DNA from: Trichobilharzia szidati
Taxonomy: Eukaryota; Platyhelminthes; Trematoda; Strigeidida; Schistosomatidae
Reading direction: 5' to 3'
Assembly (NCBI GenBank): GCA_944472155.2
Contig: OX235275.1
Span: 26,898,865-26,962,864, forward strand
DNA length: 64,000 nucleotides
Part shown: piece after piece, positions 10,425-21,839 of the stretch
Position numbering within the stretch: the first letter of the stretch is position 1
Layout of the letters: each line of letters opens with the position of its first letter
Notes under the pieces: model-generated
Told to the model about the DNA's origin: nothing
Database searches by the model: none
The model's input: the letters and a program-made list of their open reading frames with translations, nothing else
Translations under genes and position numbers: made by a program

Positions 10425-11285
10425 CAAACATTATTATTATCGTCTTCGAGTGGAAAATACGGCTTTGACAGCATTTATCCATTTCACCTTCTTGTGTGAA
10501 ATCCTCTTTAGCAGCCGCCTCACAAGACCTCCTCCATAAGAGTGTGAGACTTGGATCTAACTCATCATCTACCATTTGGGTCCATTGTCAAGCCTCGTGG
10601 CTTATACCATTCAACGGTCATATTAAGATGTTTTCGGTCAATCTCGATTTTCTCCGAAATATTATAGGTAAAAGGTTGTTAGTTGATTCCCGGTCAGAGT
10701 TATTTGTCGGCATTTCTATCTAGCTATTTATCTTCAGTGTGAGGCTAAGACATATGCTGATGAATGTCTGAGTCAGCCTGGTGCTAACGGTGTTACTTCG
10801 ATTCTCTGGACCATATAGAATGACTGACTGACTTGACAATAGCACTGGACATCCGTATCTTGTTCCTTATACTGAGTAAATCGAATTTCTTAACTGATTT
10901 CCAAAGTCAGTTTTGGTTTTCTGATGCGAAATTTGACATCCTCATGTTTGCCGCTTGTAGGTGAAACTGAGCAGTCGAAATGCAAGAAAGAAACGTCCCT
11001 CCTGAAATGTCACCGGTTGGTAGCTATTACAAGTTGTTGTTGATGAATTTATATCTTCATGACGTCCGTCTTCCCTATGTTCAACTGAAATCTTACACTC
11101 ACTAAGTGTTCTGCAAACCTCATAGTATCTAACTGCAGACCTCGATTGATTGAAATCACACATATATTACCCGCAAGGTCCAGATTTTCCACAGTCTACG
11201 TGTTAATCGAACGTATTCCTGTCTTCTCCCTGCCCACGACCTGGCAAAGGATCATGACGCTGTTCAACTCAATTAGGAATATAAT
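10425..11285 (-). mobile_element. Old LINE-A copy, 3' half
   Basis: Read on the minus strand, this follows the LINE-A order without large gaps: the segment at 11,210-11,260 matches 'GGGAAACGAGAAGACAGG', then the CAGGTGAACATAGACAAGAC-like part (about 11,080), the GGATGTCAAAT part (10,940), the TCAAGTCAGTCAGT part (10,830) and the tail with (AAT)n at 10,428-10,440. Divergence from the young copy is large (many stops, longest ORF 73 codons), so this is an ancient insertion. It lies directly left of the triplicated block. Confidence 0.65.
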
Positions 11286-12099
11286 TCATCTCCACTTCAG
11301 AGGCTTCGTCGATCTTGCCATTGTAAATCGCATTACATGTTGATTCTTTAGTGAATAATCTCTATTCCTATCATCTGATTATTCGCCTGCTATAAATGAG
11401 GTAAGTGGGTTAGACGCCAGCGAATTATTCATGTAGATTTCCGAGAGAACAGATAAGTATCAGAATCTCAGATTCATTATGAATACACGAAATGTCACTT
11501 GCTTACTGAATCTCATTTTGAATTGAGCCAGTCTGTTTTCTATAAATATAAAATATCAATGTAGGTTATACAGAAGATCAGAAGGCTAGAAAAAATGTCT
11601 GATAGAAATTCACAAGTATTCCTTGTTCTGCAACGTTGAATTATATAAATGTATAAATATATGCAACACACAGCTAGACTTTAATAGACACAATCACTGG
11701 GAATGCAGACTCATCCGAGTGACAAGTTCCAAACAGGAAGAAGCACACATCAGAGATTGCCCTGTCATTTTCTCGACAGAGTGAAAACATCCATACTAGA
11801 AGCCGACATGTCTGCATTTCGGTCCAAATAATCAACGGAAAATGAAAATTAAGTTGTAAGCAATTGGTCATTGCTGCTTGTTGAATCAGCGGTGACTACC
11901 ACGACCGACTTGAACTGCTGGATAAACACTTGTCAGCTGGATCGGTGTGTACACTGTCTGTGCATCACCGAGAATAACATCACTCAATGTAAATGTAGTT
12001 ACATCTCAGATAGGGCGAAATGAGTATCTTGGATTCCAGAGTCAAGCACCATCAACAAAAGACAACATTCTTCTTAAATAGTTCAAGGTAGCCATCAGG

Positions 12100-12275
12100 A
12101 ACCCCTGCCTGACATGGGATTCTCGCTTGTTAGTACTTGTCACCAATGCGTTTGTAAAATCTTGAAAAAACTATGGTGAATCCTTAGACTGGAACCTGCA
12201 TTGCTTATCCTGAAGCGTTGTCAGAACGTCACACAACTCAGTGACTAGACGGATAATATGACATACTATGTAAGT
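12100..12275 (-). repeat. Degenerate tRNA-like repeat, shared by U1-U3
   Basis: On the minus strand 12,275-12,190 reads like a decayed tRNA head: an A-box-like TAGTCACTGAGTTG and a B-box-like CAGGTTCCAGTCT. Counterparts lie at 26,690-26,850 and 39,475-39,630. The adjoining TGTTAGTACTTGTCACCAAT resembles a common schistosome repeat known to me, but I cannot name it. It predates the block duplication since all three units have it. Confidence 0.35.
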
Positions 12276-12884
12276 TCAAGACAAAAATATGCCTTCACTG
12301 AGTAAGTCGGAATGAAGCTCTCACTCAGAATGCAGAATGTCCAAACCTGCCAACTGACAGATGGCTACAATGCGTTTGAATGCTTAGGCGCAAGATTACG
12401 AGAAGGAAGCACAGCGCTTTTCTGTACAAGCGAATAAGCAGAGATATGAAACCTACAATGTGTGTTATCGAACTCAACATTGAAACTGCTTAGCTATTCG
12501 CTATAAACTAAGGGGATTTAGTGATATGAGAGTATATCTCTGGTGTGGATGACAGAAACGCGTCTTCTACACATAGGGAGATCAAAAAATAATTTAAATT
12601 CACAGTTTGCAATTTTCACTGTTTGAGGGAAGAAATTTCGCGTGATATTTTAAGAAACCAGTTTATTCCAATCACAATGTTCAATAGTACTCAAAAAAGC
12701 CAGTAACAATGTATGAAGCTGTATACTATTGACCGATTGATTGACACAAGTAGCATATAATTGAATAAATGAAATTAGAACCGAGATGTGTTGATAGTGG
12801 GATATTTTATCACGCATCCATCCAGATTTCGTTATTTTGGGCAATGAACTGCCTACAGGATTCGATATTTTGTTCAAGCTGGAC

Positions 12885-13755
12885 TGGACTATGTGTACGC
12901 AGGGAGTGAAAAGACAGGACTACGTGGAACCGATAAGAAGACTGAAGAAGATATGGATTTCACGCGTGGATTCCTTATGTGTGGTGTCACGCAAACTCAA
13001 AGGCTTGCAGGTGAAAACCAACAGACTGGCTGGAGAGGCAAGTAGCGTAAACAGGATTCCAGGTGAACATAGAGAAGGCGAAAACAACCATCACCATCAA
13101 CGAAAGTGATTTGATTCTTGCACTTATCATGGAAGCATCGTTTCAAGCACAGATGGAAGGGATGAAAATGTCAGCACTGGCCAGAGTCGAAAAGTTGGGA
13201 GAGGCGTTCATCAATATGAAATCTATTTGAAAGTCTTGTGCTCTCACTTATCATAAGGAACAAGTTTCGGATTTTCAACGCAATTGTGGAGTCAGTCAGT
13301 TCTTTTATGTGTGTTCGAAACTTGACCACTGCGTCACTTAAAGCATTTACAACAGCCTGCGTCAAAATTTCATCGGCACTAGTCTTCGCTGGCCCTATTA
13401 TGATAATGGCCACTCAGAAACAATTCGCAACAGGAAACTATGGAAACAAGCAAACCATTTACGTATCGCTTGACAGATATGTGAGATTAAATGGAAATGG
13501 ATCGAGCACATGCCAGTAAGGCGACAACTGAATGACACCTCGTGTTAGGTGACTGCTTCAGTGAAACTCTGATGAGAATGCACGAGTTGAGCGTGGTGCG
13601 AATGTTGACATAAACGAGATTGCATTGGGAGGCGATGAAAGATTGTAGACAATCGTGCGCCTAGCTTAAGACGACAACAGAAAATGGAACAAATTGAAGA
13701 CGTTCTATTGAAGGTCATTTTCCACTTCGAACACAAAGAAACACCTCATGTTAGA
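12885..13755 (+). mobile_element. Old LINE-A fragment in U1
   Basis: The sequence follows LINE-A from the segment after FADD to the C-terminal region: GTGTCACGCAAACTCAAAGG (about 12,985), 'CAGGTGAACATAGAGAAGGC' (13,060), a GGATTGTCTCAAC-like part (13,140), and the 'GGAGTCAGTCAGTTC' part (13,290) carrying the family's 4-nt duplication. Stops in every frame keep ORFs under 94 codons. The counterpart in U2 is shortened (27,000-27,365); in U3 it is at 39,770-40,600 and interrupted by a SINE. Confidence 0.65.
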
Positions 13756-13949
13756 TGTCGATATTTCTCATGTTCCACGATGTAATGCATATCTCATCCA
13801 TATATCCGCATCCTTCAGTGCTTAGATTATTTGAAACTGACCGAAAAATATGTCTGGCTTACCTCTAGCCAAATCACGCCTATGCATCATTTCTTCTACA
13901 AATAAGAGGTTAAAGAGAAATAATGAGCGAAGATTTGATAGGCTAGAGT

Positions 13950-14530
13950 AATTTCAATTGGTGCTGCTCACTCCACAAATGTCAATGCAGAAAGGAAGCA
14001 ACCACTTATAATCTGATATCACATCAACTAGTAAACCAACAGACGGGTGAGGCAAGAAGTGAACAAGCGAACATAGAGAATATGGAGGTGACCAAGATAC
14101 CTGACTACCAACAACAACAACAAAAGTCAGTCACTAAGAACGGGAACAAATTGAAATATGCCACATCCTTCACTTGCTTAGATATCATTGTTCCAGTTAC
14201 AATTAGCAGGAATAAAGATATTAAAGGTATGGTCGAAAAGGTGAGATTGTCATACATTAATATGAAATCGATGTAGAAATCTACTGCTTCTGACATAGAT
14301 GACAAAATTCTGTATCGCTCAGAGATTGGCTCATCATGTAGAGGATTTAGAAGGAACTGCGGACTTTTATCAGCAGCAGTCTTCGCATTCTACTGAAGAT
14401 CCTGTAGCTATAAACGACGAGCAACAAGGAACTGTAGAAACCAGTCAACCAAGAACCTATCGCGCAACAAATATAACTGAAAACTTTCAGCAAATACTGT
14501 CAATAATCTGCAGTTTTGTAGAAAGATAAA
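13950..14530 (+). mobile_element. Second old LINE-A fragment in U1
   Basis: 'GAACATAGAGAATATGGAGG' (about 14,065), a CAACAACAACAACAA stretch and 'CCACATCCTTCACTTGCTTAG' (14,160) match the LINE-A stretch around the poly-glutamine and 'TSFTYLG' region of the protein; a frame open at 14,082-14,276 keeps 'KYATSFTCLDIIV'. The later part (14,340-14,480) matches the LINE-A C-terminal region. Adjacent to another LINE-A fragment of the same orientation, so two insertions or a tandem rearrangement are possible. The U3 counterpart is at 40,660-40,955. Confidence 0.55.
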
Positions 14531-15597
14531 GTTGTCTGTGGCAGGCAACTGTGCAGCTCCTATTCATTGTATAAACGCTTCCATTCCTCTTCCGTCCAGA
14601 TTCGACCTTATGGGTTCAAGCCTGAGGTCTTAATTTTCACTAGAAATAGTTTTGATGCTAGACCCATGCTCAACCACGCGTATTCAGCGGACTTACTACT
14701 GGTTGGTCGATGGTGTTAAGGAGTGAGTCGGATGAAAATTAACACAGATAACTTGGGCAGTCGGTGAGCACTGTATCCGTGAAACACATGCGTACCACTC
14801 AGAAGGTGGCGTCAAAGTGAAATGACAGTGAGTAAATCTGATTATCATAAGGAAATTACCTTCGCTCATTGGTGCTACAATGGCCAACGGTCCTGTTGAA
14901 ATTTGAGTGAGAGAGAGAGAGAAAGACGGAGATTATATTCAGTTGAGGAATTTAATCAAACTAATTTTCAAAGGTTCCAATCCTCAATGGAATGTTGTGT
15001 GCGAAAATGATAAATTTGTATATAACATGATAAAATATTCATGCCCAATGTCGCTTTTAGTGGTGATTTCAGGTATTTAGAACTAGTGGCGATACTTTCA
15101 TTCACTACAATGTATGTATCATTCAATAGTGATCTGCGCTTTTCAGCTAAAATACTATTAAACAAACATGGATAACGTGACGAGAGAAGACAAGCCACTT
15201 AGTAAGAGAAAAAAACATCCTAATTCTACATTTTCGCCACATATTAGGTGGACTAGACCAGCAGACAATAAGCCAATGAAAGTCATGGCAGCTGCGTGGT
15301 CACTTCAGACGATCAAACAAGAAGTTTCCCAGACCTCACACAAACTAGTTGATTCGTGTTTAATGCATCTCTTTGTGTCTATCGTGTACTCAATATTTGA
15401 TTTAATCATAATGTTTCTGGAAACAGATTGTCTGTTGAACACTATGCACATACTGTCACTTGAATGGAATTTCGCTTCCTATAAATGCAGTAGATAGGCA
15501 AAAATGCGTTATTTGAATCCACGCAAAACATGATTTTCTCGACAAGATTTCTGTCGACATATGCCACCACAATAATCAGCATTTTTTGTTATTTGGC

Positions 15598-15799
15598 GTC
15601 GGTTGCACAACGGTTAGGATGCTCGCCGACCTACGCACTCCTTTACCTCGCTAACCCAGTAATCGAACTGGTAAAGAGGGAAGTTTGGGCATGAGGCTAG
15701 AAACCCCATCCTGTAGAAATAAACACTGCTACAGAAACTTCAAACCTCTAGCTTGAACCTATATGTTCCACTGGGAACGTGAAGGAATAAAAAAATATC
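15598..15799 (+). repeat. tRNA-derived SINE, B box deleted, 9-bp target duplication
   Basis: Flanked by TTATTTGGC at 15,589-15,597 and 15,800-15,808. U2 (about 28,950) and U3 (about 42,540) have the same flanking sequence uninterrupted, so the insertion is specific to U1 and younger than the duplication. Compared with the copy at 10.06-10.29 kb, about 30 bp covering the B box are missing between CTCGCCGACC and TACGCACTCC. The body and the tail 'GTTCCACTGGGAACGTGAA' are kept. Confidence 0.85.
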
Positions 15800-16689
15800 T
15801 TATTTGGCAATGGTGTATAGAAATCAACGATTACACACAGAACGGTATTCACCTGGTAAGTCTTCCATTTCTCTGTTTGATACTGACACTGAAATGCAAT
15901 ATTAGTGATAAGTTTGACAGTTTCCATTACTCGATAAGATAAAATAAAAATTGAATGAAATAAGTGAATTGACGCTGTTTGCTACGCATGTCATTCTACT
16001 TAGTTGACAAATGTGAATTACCACTCGCTTGGACGGTTAAGCAGGAAGTATTAACTGAGCTGAAATTCATGCATGCTGACAGACATAAGCAAGGCGAATC
16101 CAAGAACTTGAAGGATCTCATATCCCTAATCGGAATTGAACACGTGTCACCCGGTGCTGCAGTCAGAAACGTTACCAATGAGTTATTCGTGCTCGTGACT
16201 TACTTCCTGTAGCTCACCAGTTCAGCGTACACCGTGTTGACGAGCCAGCTATCATGTCAAGCGTGTTGTAAGCTTGACTGATAGAATTTAGTCTGCTCTC
16301 AACAAACGACTACACGCATGACACTAGTTACCACATAGTTCTCAAACATAGTATTCAATATAGTTTTACATGAAGTCAATCAAGTTCCAGATTGAATAGT
16401 TCAGTCTAGCTGCCTCACTGGTTGATGTGGCTTGGAATCTCAGAAGAGACATGAGTTTCTTCAAGATTTCTGATGCGCTTAGCTGATTTGTGATTTGCAC
16501 GAAACCTGAGTCTGAGGCTTCCTTTTGATTGTCTATAACCAACCACTAAAAACATTTCAGATTTGATCAAGATGGCTGTCCAGATAGCCTGGTGACCACA
16601 TTGCAAGGTGAATTGATAGAATCTAGTATGCAACCAACAAAAGTGCAGGCGCATGGAACTAGATGCTGTTAAATATGGGACCAGCATAT

Positions 16690-16850
16690 TATTATTATAT
16701 TATTATTATTTCCTTTAGTTCCTAGAGGAACATAGGGCTTCAGCCATGCGTCTCCATTGCGTTCGGTTCTCTGCTAGAGTTTTCACCTGGCTCCAGGTCT
16801 GCCCACATGCTTTCATCTCCTCTTCGCATATTACGAGTAATTTTTTGCCG
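16690..16850 (-). mobile_element. LINE-A-related 3' tail, U1 only
   Basis: On the minus strand this ends 'GAAGCCCTATGTTCCTCTAGG' then 'AACTAAAGGAAATAATAATAAT', the LINE-A type of end with an (AAT)n tail, preceded by a C-terminal coding part that differs from the main LINE-A copies (a subfamily). Units U2 (30,720) and U3 (43,410) lack it, so it inserted after duplication. Only about 150 bp remain because of 5' truncation. Confidence 0.6.
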
Positions 16851-17029
16851 TCAGTGTACTTAATATTTCCCTTATTATTTAAAATGTTTATAATATGTTG
16901 TAAATATTCAGGTAATTCTTAAACTTACTTATTAAATTTATTAAACCATGTACCCTGTTTGCTGAAATATAAAAGAAGAGCGTGAATTTGAAAAAAATTC
17001 AGTTTAGAACAATTAGTCCCTCATATAGA

Positions 17030-17670
17030 TTTGGATAGTCTTAGACGGAGATTACCTGAAAAATATGACGTATTTGCGCTACACATTTCGAACAATCTGA
17101 TCACAAATTGACCAGTCAAGTTGACGTATGTGAAAAAATTAAGGGCAATTAATCCAATCAAGTTCATTCATTTTTGTAGCTCTAGGATCTGACTTTCTAA
17201 ACTGTCTCGCATATATGAACATAAAAGATGGAAGAATGTATTCATTTGATGTGAATTCTTTGTTTACTAATGTGCCATTGATTAAGACTGTTGATATTCC
17301 TTGTGACCATATAACTTTTAGTTGTTTTTCATTCCCTTTTCCCTTCACGTATTTGAAGCATTTATTACAACTATGTGCAGACAACGTCTATTTCACGTGT
17401 GAAGATGAACATTTTCGAAAATTGGATGGTGTTGCTATGAGGAGCCAACGGGACCATTGTTAGTGAACATTAACATGGTTTATATTGAGAATTTGCAGCT
17501 TGAATTTATTTATAAATTGTCCTTCTATAGCAGATACGTAGATGATGACATTATGATATGTGAAGATCATGAAGATGCGAGTTGGATATAAGAGAGACTT
17601 AACTCTGTACCAAAACACATAAGTCTTCCATAAGAGCAAGAAAGACAAAAACAGGACCTCATGTCTTTAT
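17030..17670 (+). pseudogene. Penelope-like reverse transcriptase fragment
   Basis: The frame open at 17,215-17,463 contains 'YSFDVNSLFTNVPL', motif A of Penelope-like RT, with the catalytic Asp at 17,248-17,250, and ends with 'DGVAM', motif B. A one-base shift near 17,440 moves to a frame reading 'GPLLVNINMVYIE' and then 'YSRYVDDDIMI', the motif C box with YVDD at 17,535-17,546, followed by 'RLNSVPKHI'. The catalytic aspartates are all present, but the protein is split by frameshift and stops, and neither N-terminus nor nuclease domain follows. Only U1 has it: U2 (near 31,050) and U3 (near 43,720) carry other sequence here. Confidence 0.85.
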
Positions 17671-18659
17671 CACACGATTTCTTGTGTATCACACTCCGAC
17701 CCATGCAGATATTGACTCTCCCAATTCAGCTTCCATTCGACGACCAAGGGTTTCATATTTCAGTGAAGGATTCATTGGAAACCATCAAAATCCTGTTCTT
17801 ACTGCATATTTGTCAACTGAAATTTTGTTGGCTGTTACACAGCCAGAGCACCATGATATTAACTCTCCCTGACTGCCAATTTAACTCACTATACTCATAC
17901 ACGTTCAAAGTCAATTTCAATGCGTATGCATAAAAAGAGGAATAGTGAAATTGTGGTAAGTGGTTTATTACACATCTGTGGCTTTCATTTTCCTGTCTGT
18001 GAGACTGATCGAAGTGTGCTTGGCCGTGTGAGAGTCTGAGTCTGAAAACTCACGCAACTGTTTTTATGTTTGCAATAAAGCGATGTTTTGAATACACTTA
18101 CCCCTTGCAGTCTCTCGCATGGATTGTATACGATCTGGAAGACAAGAGTGAATGAAAATATTTATACGTTGATCTACTCCTATTTTCACGATTGTCCTCA
18201 TCTCTGTTTAGCCAACTACTCACAATCAAAGTTACCTTCTGGTCAGACAGAATTCCAATGACTGTTGATTCATGAATACACAGAAATAGTATTCATGGAC
18301 GATTGTTTACTGATCATGCGACTATCAACCAACGTAGTAAACTCGTGATTAGATGACAGTTGAACAACAAAAACAAAAAGTGAACACGCATATTTGGCTG
18401 GTTTCGAGTGACTCATTTCGCAGACTTTGTCTAGATTTCAATGAATAGCCTTACAATCACATCACTCATTAGAAATTCGTTCGAATCAAATGCGTTGGTG
18501 TATACTCAACACACACAGTAGTGACACAAGCGGTCTCAGTACCCAACAGATTGCATTCAGAAAACAAAGGGTTTTAGGTAGATCGAAATAGAAATCAGAG
18601 GAAGGAAGTCGTATTTCAAGGCTGTAGAACCGAATTTAGGCATACACAAAACGTGTTGT

Positions 18660-19475
18660 AACTATTATTATTCCTTCGGATTCCAAGTGGAACATGGAGA
18701 TTCATCACCACGTCTCATCTCAATCCGTTCTCTGAAGTCCACTACAGTTCGCCCAACAATTGCTCACAGGTTCTCATCTCCTTCTCACACACTCGTCTAG
18801 TCGTTCTACATTGTAGTTTCACTCGAGAGATGACTTCAATGTGCCCCTGATCCATCTTCAATTTCTTTGAAATATGTTTCAAGCCATATGTTCCTGGTTG
18901 TTTCATTTCCAGAGTGCCCTGCTTAATATTTTTACTGTACTTTCCATATCCAGCATGCAGTTAGGGCACATGGTGATGGCATACAGTAGACACCAGTTGA
19001 AAATGATTTCTGACAAGTGCTCACCATGTTTGCGACCCACTTGGAAGAGACAATGTTACAGAAAGCTGGAATCTTGCTCTTCATTATCAATGCGTCAGAT
19101 GGCTGATTCAGTTGATCAGTGACGAACGTTAGCCCTGCCTTTCTGATCCTGGCTGGATTTGACACCCCCACATGTGCGCCTGTAGTTGAAACAACGAAGC
19201 CGAAATATGGGAAGAAGTGGCTCGCTAGGAAATTCTTCTCTCGATATTGATTGGTGCTCGTTGTTATAAGTTGGTGATCTACATCACCTCTGGCTACTCT
19301 ATCTCCACTTGAAGACCTGACCTCTCTGCTACTTCGGCCTACTCCTCGGTTTGCTCTTGTAAGCCTTTTGAATTTATGTGACATCCAATATAAATCATCC
19401 GTGAGGTCCACATCTTATACAGTCTCATCATCGGTTCAACGTATTCCTGTTTTCTCGCTGCCCACACATTTAGCA
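18660..19475 (-). mobile_element. Old LINE-A copy, minus strand, in U1
   Basis: A 159-codon minus-strand ORF (19,411 to 18,932) begins 'MDLTDDLYWMSHKFKRL', which is the LINE-A catalytic region with FADD changed to LTDD, and later has 'FGFVVSTTGAH' and 'ARIRKAGLTF', matching the 'FTYLG.IVSTTGG' and 'RIGKARNTF' segments of the young copy. The end toward 18,670 has a LINE-type tail with TTATTATTCC. The same remnant lies in U2 at 32,015-32,500 and, shortened, in U3 at 44,650-44,795. It is not functional: no N-terminus and lost tetrad. Confidence 0.75.
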
Positions 19476-19719
19476 ATATCATCGATGATATTAGGCGAAG
19501 TCGTCACTGTGCATTCCGCAGTAGGTCACTTGACATGTGACATTGTCATATATGCATTGAGGGAGACTGATAGTGATATGATGATATGATAATGTGAGTA
19601 TTGTGTTATTTAGGACATAAGCGTGAGGAGAATGCACGGACGACTACAGCAAATTGCTATCTCAATTCTCGAGCATCTGACGACTTCACGCAAACGCAGC
19701 TCCAATGAAGTGCTCACTT

Positions 19720-21365
19720 TTGTTGAGTGAACATTCAGGCATCTCGCTCCTCGTCTAAATCCAAGTTTCACTCTCTTAAACTTCAAACCTTAGCTTTCAT
19801 TTCTTGTTGATTAATGATAATTGCACCCTTTTGTCTTGAAAAACACCTTTCAAGTAGTGGTATCTACTATGTCATACGTTGATATCAGTGACGCATGCAA
19901 TGTTATCCGGTTAAGTAGATGTAAAGATTATTGTATCAGCCGTTGGAAATGACCATGTCAGTAAAGGAGGTGTTCTTCTCTGAAATGCGTTTCATTTCTT
20001 TCATGACTCTTAGGATAATTCTGGTCTTTAGAAACCAAGGCTTTTTTAAAAACAATATATTGGAGTGTTTGAGACTTGATAAGATATGGAGAGGCATAAT
20101 CAATGTGTATGGACCATAAAAGTAAATCTACAGGTGAGCAGACGACTCAGCAACGTGAAAGCCTTATTATGATCTCAGATCAGCAAAGAATTATCAAAAT
20201 TTCATTGAAGATTATAACTCAGTAGGGAACTGAAGTGGATTTTATTATTCGGTTAGAGCGAGGTAAGTAAATCAATCATCCAGAATACCGATTGATCTCA
20301 ACTGTTTGTCCAGTGTTAATGAGGTGTCAAATATTAGCACACAACTACTGACGTTCCGTGCAAAGACAGGTTAATAAATATAGTAGACACCTTTAGCTCA
20401 CTGCTTTCCATATGTGTACCACCACAAGTTCATGTGAATAAGTTACTACAATGGTGACCGACATGAAGAGAATACGTATCTGCGTTCTACTGAATTAGTG
20501 ACGAATTGAGTGGTTTACTGCATACTTAGAGCAGCACACTGGTGCGACTTTCTGTCCAATTCTTATTGATATGCCTACTCTCCTCCACATGAAGCAGATA
20601 AAATCTGGTTTCATTAAAACTGATAGAGACTTCAGTCCGAACGTCACATCTCCATTGTGTTTGGTTGTGAGCTTCCTGAGGTATTGTGAGACCCCCCAAA
20701 AATTGAATCTTCGAACAGAAGTGAGCCGAAGATTGTATGAAAAGACTGTCATTGTGACCAGACGGCCGAGAACTGTGACACCTTCATTGTCGACTGGTCG
20801 TCATTTTCTATGTTCACGCCGTCTTTTCGTTTATCGATTTCAGAATCGATTGTAAAATTACTCTGAAGCTGGCCCTTGTATTCACACATCTTGTCAGAAT
20901 GCTGTCCTACGAATGCATGGATGAGCTTTGGATGCAAAATTTTCAATTATGTGGTTAATAGACCATTCACAGTTGAAGAATAGACTCAGTGTGTATTCCA
21001 TCTTGTGTGGCTGAAATTGACCAAGACGACTGAGCGTAAATAGTGATGCTCTTTTTCAACCGTCGATGAATTCATGAGAATGCCATCCATCTCTGGTGGA
21101 GTCTTGTATGACGGAAAAGAGTATTGCATACTCTCAACTCAGGGTTTTATAAGCAGACAACATGGTGTCGATGAGCTCTGGTATATGCATACCTTTGCAA
21201 GCCAGGACAGATGATGTAAGAATCACTAGAGGAATATTATCTGGTCAAAGTTTCTGTCAGTCTAAAATACGCTGAAAGAACCAGGTCATGCGTATATGTA
21301 AAGCGTACACTATATTGATGGAAATGTGCTGGGATTGAGGAAGTCAGGTTGAACAAGGTGGATAG
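19720..21365. other. U1-specific 1.6-kb segment of unknown origin
   Basis: Flanking sequences are joined in U2 (about 32,740-32,860), so this is an insertion in U1 or a deletion in the other units. Minus-strand ORFs of 85 and 65 codons (20,752-20,495 and 20,946-20,749) and a plus-strand ORF of 94 codons (20,571-20,855) overlap; none has a domain I recognise. A transposable element remnant is the likeliest explanation. No clear target duplication was found. Confidence 0.5.
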
Positions 21366-21839
21366 TAAAATCTGCAGCTGTCGTTATGTGAAGAAAATAA
21401 AATACCCGACGAGATAGTTATTAAGGATTCGATTAATAATTCTCATTAGATTTAAACACATTCGGTTTCTTATATGTTTTTCATACACACAAGTAATGTG
21501 GAATATTTATGCACCTGAGCAGTAAATGTGTTCAACAAGCCCTGATATTTGGAGAAGTAAGCATCACAAGTAGATGTCAAAGTCGAGCAGTCTTTCGTGC
21601 CAGCTCCAGTTAAGCCTATTCGTTCGGAAATGGCGAGTAGAAATTGAATAAACAATACAACTGAAGTACCCATCTGCTGAAATTCTGTGTCGGCTTGTAT
21701 TAATAACAATAATTATATATAACAGTAATGATAATAATTTTACTGCAAAGATAAGATTGGATTATCTCAGGTGCACCTGAAATTACAGGTTTTCGTGAAA
21801 AACAACAAGACACAGATTGACAGTCGAATCCCTTCCTCA

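Noticed and set aside
13566..13600. CTGATGAG hammerhead core near 13,567
   Set aside because: No GAAA or partner stems follow; the site lies in an old LINE-A fragment.
15168..15497. 109-codon ORF in U1 as a gene
   Set aside because: No domain, and the aligned regions in U2 and U3 do not keep the frame open.
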